A stretch of DNA of 11,506 nt from positions 1 to 11,506 of the forward strand of contig JANQKX010000117.1 of NCBI GenBank assembly GCA_028280915.1, in the 5' to 3' direction. This DNA is from Kiloniellaceae bacterium (GTDB lineage Bacteria > Pseudomonadota > Alphaproteobacteria > Kiloniellales > Kiloniellaceae). The position numbers and the translations under genes were made by a program. A model generated the notes under the pieces. The model was not told where the DNA came from, searched no databases, and saw only the letters and a program-made list of their open reading frames with translations. Of this stretch, positions 6,441 through 11,506 are shown one piece after another (the first letter of the stretch is position 1; every line of letters begins with the position of its first letter).

Positions 6441-8060
6441 ATGGCCAAATCGGCAAATCCGCTCAAGCAGGTATCGTCGAAAAAGTCCGCGGCCAGCACG
6501 GCCGATCCGGCGGTGGGCAAGATTTTCATCGGCGGCACCAGCGCGCCGCCCCTGCGCCAGCAGTTCCTGAACCTTAAGCTGGCCAACCGGCACGGCATGA
6601 TCGCCGGGGCCACAGGCACGGGCAAGACGGTCACCTTGCAGATCCTGGCCGAGGGCTTTTCCAAGGCCGGCGTGCCGGTTTTCATGGCCGACGTGAAGGG
6701 CGATCTCTCCGGCCTCTCCCAACCCGGGACACCCAACCCCAAGCTGGCCGAACGGGCCGAGACCATCGGTCTGGAGGCTTATGAATTCGGCGCGCCGCCC
6801 GTGGTGTTCTGGGACCTCTTCGGCAAGCAGGGCCATCCCATCCGCACCACGGTCTCGGAAATGGGCCCCTTGCTGCTGTCCCGCCTCTTGGAGCTCAACG
6901 ACACCCAGGAAGGGGTCTTGGCCGTGGCCTTTCAACTGGCCGACGACGAGGGCCTTTTGCTCCTGGACCTGAAGGATCTGCGCAGCCTCTTGACCCATGT
7001 GGGGCAGAACGCCAAGGACCTCAGCCTCAAATACGGCCGGGTCTCCACCGCCTCGGTGGGGGCGATCCAGCGCCGGCTTTTGACCTTGAAGCAGCAAGGC
7101 GGCGCCAACTTTTTCGGTGAGCCGGCGCTGCACCTGGCCGACTTCATGACCACCCAGCCCGACCCGGACGGCCGCAACGGGGGTGAGCCCATGGGGACGG
7201 TCAACATACTTGCCGCCGACAAACTGATGCTTTCCCCGCGCCTTTACGCCACTTTCCTGCTGTGGCTGCTGGCCGAACTCTTCGAGGAGCTGCCCGAGGT
7301 GGGCGATCCCGACAAGCCGCGCCTGGTGTTCTTTTTCGACGAGGCCCATCTCCTGTTCAAGGACGCGCCCAAGGCGCTCATCGAAAAGATCGAGCAGGTG
7401 GTGCGCCTGATCCGCTCCAAGGGCGTGGGGGTCTACTTCGTCTCCCAGAGCCCCCTGGACATCCCCGACACGGTGCTGGGCCAGCTGGGCAACCGCTTCC
7501 AGCATGCCCTGCGCGCCTTCACCCCGCGGGACCAAAAGGCGGTGAAGGCCGCGGCCGACACCTTCCGGCCCAATCCCAAGTTTTCCGCCGCCGAGGCGGT
7601 CAAGGAACTGGGCCTGGGCGAAGCCCTGGTTTCCACCCTGCAGGGCAAGGGCGCCCCCAGCATCGTGCAGCGCAGCCTGATCCGCCCGCCCGGCTCCCGC
7701 CTGGGCCCGGCCAAGCCCAAGGAGCGCCGCGCCATAATCGCCGCCAGCCCCCTGGCCGGCAAATACGACAAGGCCCTGGACCGCCGCTCGGCCCACGAGA
7801 TTCTCACCGAGCGGGCCCAGAAAGCCGCCGACGCCGCTGCCGACGCCGAACGGGCCAAGGCGGCGAAAAAACGGGGCAAGAAAAAATCCGGCGGCAGTGT
7901 CCCAACCAGCGGCTCGCGCCGCACGTCATCTTCCGGCACTTCCTCCCGCCGGCAAAGCTCCGGCGAAGCCATGACCAACAGCCTGCTGCGCAGCCTGGGC
8001 ACCGCCCTGGGCCGTGCCCTGGCCCGCGGCATCCTGGGCGCCTTCAAGAAAGGACGTTAG
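6441..8060 (+). CDS. HerA-like ATPase of the YjgR/DUF853 family
   Basis: A 539-residue P-loop ATPase of the HerA/FtsK superfamily, YjgR (DUF853) branch; the cellular role is unknown. After a short basic N-terminal tail comes the conserved IFIGGTS strand (28-34). Walker A is GATGTGKT (56-63), followed by FMADVKGDLSGLSQPG (81-96), a family hallmark. Walker B is LVFFFDEAHLLF (295-306) with D300/E301, then the sensor strand GVYFVSQSPLDIPDTVLGQLGNR (330-352). Residues about 455-508 are a low-complexity Ala/Lys then Ser/Arg linker. A short C-terminal amphipathic segment closes the protein (TNSLLRSLGTALGRALARGI). ATG 6441 follows a G-rich AGGGGGG. An upstream in-frame start near 6354 would add 29 residues not typical of the family. 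The YugP-type protease gene follows after 115 bp. No NurA nuclease or other HerA partner is adjacent, so a defence role is not supported. Confidence 0.93.
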   Translation: MAKSANPLKQVSSKKSAASTADPAVGKIFIGGTSAPPLRQQFLNLKLANRHGMIAGATGTGKTVTLQILAEGFSKAGVPVFMADVKGDLSGLSQPGTPNPKLAERAETIGLEAYEFGAPPVVFWDLFGKQGHPIRTTVSEMGPLLLSRLLELNDTQEGVLAVAFQLADDEGLLLLDLKDLRSLLTHVGQNAKDLSLKYGRVSTASVGAIQRRLLTLKQQGGANFFGEPALHLADFMTTQPDPDGRNGGEPMGTVNILAADKLMLSPRLYATFLLWLLAELFEELPEVGDPDKPRLVFFFDEAHLLFKDAPKALIEKIEQVVRLIRSKGVGVYFVSQSPLDIPDTVLGQLGNRFQHALRAFTPRDQKAVKAAADTFRPNPKFSAAEAVKELGLGEALVSTLQGKGAPSIVQRSLIRPPGSRLGPAKPKERRAIIAASPLAGKYDKALDRRSAHEILTERAQKAADAAADAERAKAAKKRGKKKSGGSVPTSGSRRTSSSGTSSRRQSSGEAMTNSLLRSLGTALGRALARGILGAFKKGR

Positions 8061-8097
8061 GAGCACCGTCCCAAACTTCGCGAGGCAGCCGTACTGT

Positions 8098-8113
8098 CCC
8101 CCATTGGGGGTTT
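8098..8113 (+). terminator. Weak hairpin after the HerA-like gene
   Basis: CCCCC-ATT-GGGGG followed by TTT lies 37 nt after the HerA-like stop codon. The stem is all GC but only five pairs, with a short T-run, so it may be a weak intrinsic terminator between this gene and the YugP-type gene. Confidence 0.35.
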
Positions 8114-8175
8114 GAATTCATGGGTGCGGGCGACCAGATCTAGGGCAGTGATCGAACGTTTCAGAGCCTTGCCCC

Positions 8176-8856
8176 GTGCCTTATGTGTTGCTCATTCTCG
8201 CCGTGCTGGCCATGGTTTTTGGGCCGTCCTTGTGGGCCAAGTGGGTGCTGTCCCGGTACAACGTGCCCCGGCCGGACTTTCCCGGTACCGGGGGCGAGCT
8301 GGCGCGGCATCTACTGGATGAAGGCGGACTGGCTGAGGTGACCGTAGAGGCCACGGCGGCCGGTGACCACTATGACCCGGAGGGCAAGGCGGTGCGCTTG
8401 AGCCAGGAAAACCTGGACGGACGGTCCCTGACCGCCGTGGTGGTGGCCGCCCACGAGGTGGGCCATGCCCTGCAGGACCGGGACGGCTATGCCGCCCTGC
8501 GCACCCGCGGGCGCCTGGTCAAGGCCACGGCCTGGCTGCAGAAGGTGGGCTCCATCGCCATTTTCGCCTCCCTGGGCCTGGGGGGGGTCAGCCAAGCCCC
8601 CGCCCCGGCCCTGCTGGGCGTGGGCGCCGGCCTGGCCACCATGGGCGCCTCGGTGGTGGTGCATCTGGTCACCCTGCCGGTGGAGCTGGACGCCTCCTTC
8701 AAACGCGCCCTGCCGATCCTGGAGCATGGCGGCTACCTGCCGGCCAAGGACATGCCGGCGGCCCGGCGCATCCTAAAGGCCTGCGCCCTCACCTACGTGG
8801 CCTCCTCCCTCGCCGCCCTCTTGAACCTGTGGCAATGGATCCGCTTTATCCGCTAG
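8176..8856 (+). CDS. YugP-type zinc metallopeptidase, membrane-bound
   Basis: A 226-residue integral membrane zinc protease of the YugP family (Zn_peptidase_2). The N-terminal helix (about 3-19) is followed by the cytosolic zinc module: AAHEVGHALQ (91-100), with H93, H97 and catalytic E94. The third ligand is probably E170 in the conserved LPVELDAS (167-174). Hydrophobic stretches at about 123-138, 144-168 and 205-218 would be further membrane helices. RLSQENLDGRSLTA (74-87), just before the zinc helix, matches the family. The start is GTG 8176; the ribosome binding site is poor, but the N terminus fits a YugP start and no better start is in frame. Substrate and role are unknown for the family. 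It follows the HerA-like gene and converges with the membrane protein gene 38 bp away. Confidence 0.9.
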   Translation: MPYVLLILAVLAMVFGPSLWAKWVLSRYNVPRPDFPGTGGELARHLLDEGGLAEVTVEATAAGDHYDPEGKAVRLSQENLDGRSLTAVVVAAHEVGHALQDRDGYAALRTRGRLVKATAWLQKVGSIAIFASLGLGGVSQAPAPALLGVGAGLATMGASVVVHLVTLPVELDASFKRALPILEHGGYLPAKDMPAARRILKACALTYVASSLAALLNLWQWIRFIR

Positions 8857-8894
8857 TTAAAGGGGCAAGGGGGCAAAACCGATTTCGGGTGCCG

Positions 8895-9779
8895 CTAAGC
8901 CGCTCGACCGCTTGTGTCACTCAGCCGGTCCACCGGTTTCTTCCTTTTGACCCACCATCGCCTTAGCCAGAAAACAGTGGCTCCCAGGGGAAATGACAGG
9001 CTCATCATCCATGGGCCTAAGGAACTTGCTTGCACGAACCCAAAGCCGAACAAACTCACCTTCACCAAGGCAATATGATAGGCCTGCGTCGTCCAGTTTA
9101 AGTCAATGCTCCCGACACATAGCAAAATGAAAAAGCCCCATAGCAACTTCTTGCCAATTCCCTTTACCTGAATGAGGGCAAAGACGAAGCTTCCCAGGAC
9201 AAAGATGCTGGTTAATGCCATGCCCGCCAAAAACAGGTAACCGGAAATTGGTTTGCCCTCTAGGTGAAAGGCATTGATCACCCTTAGGTCTTCGGGCAAA
9301 CGGTTCACATTGAGGTTCCGCAATACCAACTTTCCCGCCTGCTCTCGGAACAGAACGGAAACATAAAGCCAGGCGTCGGCGAACTCATACTGGTACTCAA
9401 CCCTGTAGTCGGTATGCGAAGATGCGTCGCCGCTGAAACTTAAAACCGGCTCATATGTGGCCGCCCGAGCACTCCCCATTTCCCGTTCGACAAACCCGCT
9501 TTCCGGCACCATGGCGAATACCTGCGCCATCGACTGGTCAAATCCGTTTTTCACCACCCTGGGATCGAAGGTTTGGCGAAAGTAAGCCACGTCATGGCTC
9601 AGAAGGGCTTCATTGAGACGTTCCAGCTCAACCAGTGCCTGCTCCGACAGCAAATCCTTGGCAAGGTTTTCAATATCGGACGATCTTGCGGGCACACAAA
9701 ACAGTAAAATCATCACGATCGCCGAAGCAAACAAACCGAGCCGCGATTGAAGACGACCCTTTTTCCGGATCCGAGCCAT
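8895..9779 (-). CDS. Secreted-domain membrane protein, unrecognised family
   Basis: I do not recognise this 294-residue protein. It has a typical signal peptide: MARIRKKGRLQSRLGLF followed by hydrophobic residues about 15-30 and a likely cleavage after ARS (31-33). Residues about 35-175 form a soluble, probably periplasmic domain. It starts with helices rich in Leu/Glu (LAKDLLSEQALVELERLNEALL), then strands with YRVEYQYEFADAWLYVSVLFRE (125-146). The layout loosely resembles a NTF2-like or DUF4440-like fold, but this is a guess. Three or four membrane helices follow (about 180-204, 211-226, 239-250 and 256-272). The protein ends in a very basic cytosolic tail RRWWVKRKKPVDR. ATG 9779 has GGAGG six nt upstream; longer in-frame starts lack this. 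Base composition is less GC-rich than its neighbours. It stands alone on its strand, divergent from the cupin gene. Confidence 0.8.
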   Translation of the reverse strand: MARIRKKGRLQSRLGLFASAIVMILLFCVPARSSDIENLAKDLLSEQALVELERLNEALLSHDVAYFRQTFDPRVVKNGFDQSMAQVFAMVPESGFVEREMGSARAATYEPVLSFSGDASSHTDYRVEYQYEFADAWLYVSVLFREQAGKLVLRNLNVNRLPEDLRVINAFHLEGKPISGYLFLAGMALTSIFVLGSFVFALIQVKGIGKKLLWGFFILLCVGSIDLNWTTQAYHIALVKVSLFGFGFVQASSLGPWMMSLSFPLGATVFWLRRWWVKRKKPVDRLSDTSGRAA

Positions 9780-9871
9780 AATTCGCCTCCACCCTCTCCC
9801 GCCGCAGAACGCGTCCATTGAATGCAATCGTCGTAAACCCCAAAAAAGGGTACCCAAGCATAACACGTAAT

Positions 9872-9900
9872 CTGACATTATTTTCTATTTTTGTTATTAA
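9872..9900 (+). promoter_or_regulatory. Sigma70-like promoter candidate for the cupin gene
   Basis: CTGACA (9872-9877) matches five of six -35 bases. It is followed by a 17-bp spacer and TATTAA (9895-9900), which matches four of six -10 bases. Transcription would start near 9907 and leave a leader of roughly 190 nt before the cupin ATG, which contains the inverted repeat at 9984-9998. Confidence 0.45.
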
Positions 9901-9929
9901 TTCATAAATCCCCCAAAGATCACGACCAA
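9901..9929 (-). promoter_or_regulatory. Weak promoter candidate for the membrane protein gene
   Basis: Reading on the minus strand, TTGGTC (9929-9924) and TATGAA (9906-9901) are separated by exactly 17 bp. The -35 is poor (three of six) and the -10 moderate (four of six). It abuts the + strand candidate, so use of both sites would be mutually exclusive. Confidence 0.25.
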
Positions 9930-9983
9930 CCCAAAGCTTGGGCCTGCCCCGCCGTTGCCGTGGGACGGGATCGGGCCTAGACT

Positions 9984-9998
9984 AACTTTCCCAAAGTT
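9984..9998. promoter_or_regulatory. 15-bp inverted repeat, possible operator
   Basis: AACTTT-CCC-AAAGTT is a perfect six-base inverted repeat around three central bases, about 100 bp upstream of the cupin ATG and downstream of the best promoter candidate. The size fits a dimeric repressor site or a small leader hairpin. No cognate regulator is in the window. Confidence 0.35.
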
Positions 9999-10098
9999 TT
10001 CCAATGGAACGCCGCGGTGGGGCTGCGGTGGTTGGAAGGCTGACGGCGGACTGCGGGTTAGCAGTCAACAACAGGGCCGCGGCCGAAAAGGAGGCGTC

Positions 10099-10491
10099 AT
10101 GGAACTGGTCAGTCAAGGCAACTATGAGATCGACCACATCGAAACAGTGGCCGAGGGTACGGACCTGCGGGTGCGGGTCTTTACCATGGGTGCCGGGCAG
10201 TTCGTGCCCTGGCACTATCACACCGAGATCACCGACAGCTTCGTCTGCCTGACCGGCCGTTTGGTGGTGGAAACCCGCGCGCCGCGCCACACCTATCGTC
10301 TGGGGCCGGGCGAGCGTTGCCAAGTGCCCCCCAAGACCGCCCACTACGTGCACGGCGCGGAAGACGCGGACGGCCGGATCAGCCCGGCCAGCTTCCTCAT
10401 CGTGCAAGGCGTGGGCGACTACGACTTCGTACCCGTGGGCCAAGCCCGCACCGACCTGCAGGGCGAGGACCCGGGCGACAGCCTGGGTTAG
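10099..10491 (+). CDS. Single-domain cupin protein (cupin_2)
   Basis: A 130-residue small cupin, a six- to eight-stranded beta barrel that usually binds one divalent metal. Cupin motif 1 is present as GQFVPWHYH followed by TEITDS and a glycine: H39 and H41 are metal ligands, D46 stands where the usual glutamate is, and G53 ends the motif. Motif 2 is GERCQVPPKTAHYVHG (71-86) with H82 as the remaining ligand. Small cupins of this kind act as dioxygenases, isomerases or sugar/organic-acid binding proteins; the reaction cannot be told from sequence. The ATG at 10099 has AGGAGG four nt upstream, which decides the start over an in-frame GTG two or more codons earlier. It is monocistronic: preceded by the divergent control region and followed by a clear terminator. 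Confidence 0.9.
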   Translation: MELVSQGNYEIDHIETVAEGTDLRVRVFTMGAGQFVPWHYHTEITDSFVCLTGRLVVETRAPRHTYRLGPGERCQVPPKTAHYVHGAEDADGRISPASFLIVQGVGDYDFVPVGQARTDLQGEDPGDSLG

Positions 10492-10508
10492 TTTTTCAGG
10501 CGTTTGCA

Positions 10509-10530
10509 GGGGCCCGCGCGGGCTCCTTTT
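10509..10530 (+). terminator. Intrinsic terminator of the cupin gene
   Basis: GGGGCCC-GCGC-GGGCTCC forms a seven-pair GC-rich stem with one G-T pair, followed at once by TTTT, 17 nt after the cupin stop codon. This is the clearest rho-independent terminator in the window. Confidence 0.75.
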
Positions 10531-10708
10531 GCCCTGCCAGTCGGGGAACCAGGAAACCTCGGCCGATCACGATCGCGCACCGGCGCCGCCGGCTGCAGCC
10601 TCCGGGACCCAAGGACCCGTCATTACAGTTTTAACTATAGATTTTCACCGCCCGTTAAAGGCGTAAGCGCCATAGTCGCTCCGACTTCAGGGAGCAGGAA
10701 CCTTAGCC

Positions 10709-11506
10709 ATGGCAATCTTTACCCCCGGCCCAAATTACCAAGGCAGCAAACAATTGACAATCGACGGCGATACGGAGGCCAAATACACGGTCCGGGAAGC
10801 CGATACCTATCAGGTGCGCTTCGGCCGCCTGAAACTTAACTACAAGGGCGCCTTCGAATACGACGCGGACGGCGTTATCTCCAACTCCAAGGTGTCAGAG
10901 TTCGAGGTCATCCTCAACGGCAAGACCTTCGGCCATATCACGGGGCTTTCGGAGCCCATTCAAGACGTTGATGTAAGACTCCTTTCGGTCACACGGGAGA
11001 TTGGCGTCAGCACTATCGAGATCCGTAGCGCCGCCTTCGACGTCACCGGTGCGCCGATTGAGGATGCCACGATATCTGTTATTCAGTTTCCCAATCAAAT
11101 TGATACCGTGGAACCAACCACAACAACAATGACAGTGAACCTGGAGAAAACCTTTTCTCCCTATCTGTCCGGGGCCGACACCATGCGCGGCGATGCCGGA
11201 GATGACCGTTTCATGGGCTTCAACGGCCAGGATAAGCTGTTCGGCGAGCGGGGGGATGACAGCTTGGACGGGGGCAAGGGCCGCGACGTTCTGTCGGGCG
11301 GCAACGGGCACGATGTGCTCAAGGGCGGCGCCGGCGCGGACGTGCTGCGCGGGGGCAACGGCAAGGACCAATTGGACGGCGGCAACGGCGCGGACAAACT
11401 GCGCGGTGGAAAGGGCGGCGACGACCTGGACGGCGGCCTTGGCCATGACCACCTTTGGGGCGGCCGCGGCCGGGACGACCTGGATGGCGGCCAGCACGAC
11501 GACGTG
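10709..11506 (+). CDS. RTX (hemolysin-type calcium-binding repeat) protein, 3' end outside the window
   Basis: The frame opens at ATG 10709 and stays open through the right edge (266 codons visible). Residues 1-150 are a beta-rich N-terminal domain I do not recognise; it contains ITGLSEPIQDVDVRLLSV (77-94) and a Thr-rich linker EPTTTTMTV (135-143). From residue 161 (base 11189) a run of at least 11 nonapeptides follows the GGxGxDxLx consensus, for example GGNGHDVLK and GGAGADVLR. The early copies are more divergent. Such repeats bind calcium in a parallel beta-roll after export. RTX proteins are secreted by type I systems through a C-terminal signal, which would lie beyond the window; no N-terminal signal peptide is seen, as expected. 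A weak AGGA lies about 9 nt before the ATG. Whether it is an adhesin, enzyme or nodulation-like protein cannot be told without the rest. Confidence 0.88.
   Translation, partial: MAIFTPGPNYQGSKQLTIDGDTEAKYTVREADTYQVRFGRLKLNYKGAFEYDADGVISNSKVSEFEVILNGKTFGHITGLSEPIQDVDVRLLSVTREIGVSTIEIRSAAFDVTGAPIEDATISVIQFPNQIDTVEPTTTTMTVNLEKTFSPYLSGADTMRGDAGDDRFMGFNGQDKLFGERGDDSLDGGKGRDVLSGGNGHDVLKGGAGADVLRGGNGKDQLDGGNGADKLRGGKGGDDLDGGLGHDHLWGGRGRDDLDGGQHDDV
11189..11506 (+). repeat. RTX nonapeptide-coding repeat array, continuing past the window
   Basis: Each 27-bp unit codes for a GGxGxDxLx nonapeptide; 11 complete units and part of a twelfth are visible. Repetition is at the protein level; the DNA is biased to GGC and GAC codons but the units are not identical, which argues for an old array rather than recent amplification. 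Confidence 0.9.

Larger units (their letters stand above)
9780..10098. other. 319-bp AT-rich divergent control region
   Basis: No gene is visible between the membrane protein and the cupin. The stretch about 9860-9910 is strongly AT-rich against a GC-rich background. It holds back-to-back promoter candidates (9872-9900 on the + strand and 9901-9929 on the minus strand). The heptamer CCCAAAG occurs three times (9912-9918, 9930-9936, 9990-9996); the second copy is part of the near-palindrome CCCAAAGCTTGGG. The third copy lies in the inverted repeat at 9984-9998. Together these look like a regulated divergent intergenic region. Confidence 0.6.

Noticed and set aside
6411..7796. A 461-codon open frame on the minus strand opposite the HerA-like gene
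   Set aside because: Antisense shadow of a confirmed ATPase gene; composition rich in Gly/Gln/Ala/His with no family motifs.
24..8060. A HerA-based or multi-gene phage defence system combining the Abi gene and the HerA-like ATPase
   Set aside because: The two are almost 6 kb apart with metabolic genes between, the ATPase belongs to the YjgR/DUF853 branch, and no nuclease or sensor partner adjoins it.
10504..10839. A 111-codon + strand frame after the cupin gene
   Set aside because: It runs through the cupin terminator and into the RTX gene in another frame, with no ribosome binding site or recognisable content.

Overview
The window looks like chromosomal DNA of a GC-rich proteobacterium. 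The mix of an RTX calcium-binding repeat protein, a DUF1330 protein, an ArgE/DapE-type M20 deacylase beside an amidinotransferase-fold enzyme, and a YjgR-type HerA ATPase suggests an alphaproteobacterium, perhaps Rhodospirillales-like. That placement is inference from gene content and base composition only. Most genes are clearly GC-rich. Two are visibly less so: the Abi/HEPN gene at the left edge and the membrane protein at 8895-9779. I see no rRNA, tRNA, CRISPR array, insertion sequence or integrase.

Layout, left to right. (1) 1-725: an AT-richer Abi_2-like HEPN gene on the + strand, open to the left edge. It converges with (2) 731-3039: a two-gene minus-strand operon, first an amidinotransferase/arginine-deiminase-fold protein and then an M20 zinc deacylase. 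(3) 3265-4570, + strand: a TIGR03067-domain protein, a perfect 16-bp tandem repeat directly after its stop codon, a GNAT acetyltransferase, and a 62-residue PLDc_N two-helix membrane protein. (4) 4597-6197, minus strand: a DUF1330 protein followed by a protein with two RidA-like domains. (5) 6441-8856, + strand: a HerA-like ATPase of the YjgR/DUF853 family and a membrane zinc protease of the YugP family. (6) 8895-9779, minus strand: an unrecognised secreted or membrane protein. (7) 9780-10098: an AT-rich divergent control region with a good sigma70-like promoter pointing right and a 15-bp inverted repeat. (8) 10099-10491, + strand: a single-domain cupin followed by a clear intrinsic terminator. 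(9) 10709 to the right edge: the N-terminal part of an RTX protein whose nonapeptide repeats run off the window.

Most of this is housekeeping or accessory metabolism. The strongest functional link is the amidinotransferase-fold/M20 pair: adjacent, 29 bp apart, same strand. It suggests a short pathway on a guanidino- or acyl-amino compound whose substrate cannot be read from the sequence. I did not find a convincing new multi-gene system. The best leads are the amidinotransferase-like enzyme lacking the usual HxD acidic residue, the tandem RidA protein lacking the signature arginine in both domains, and the foreign-looking HEPN gene.
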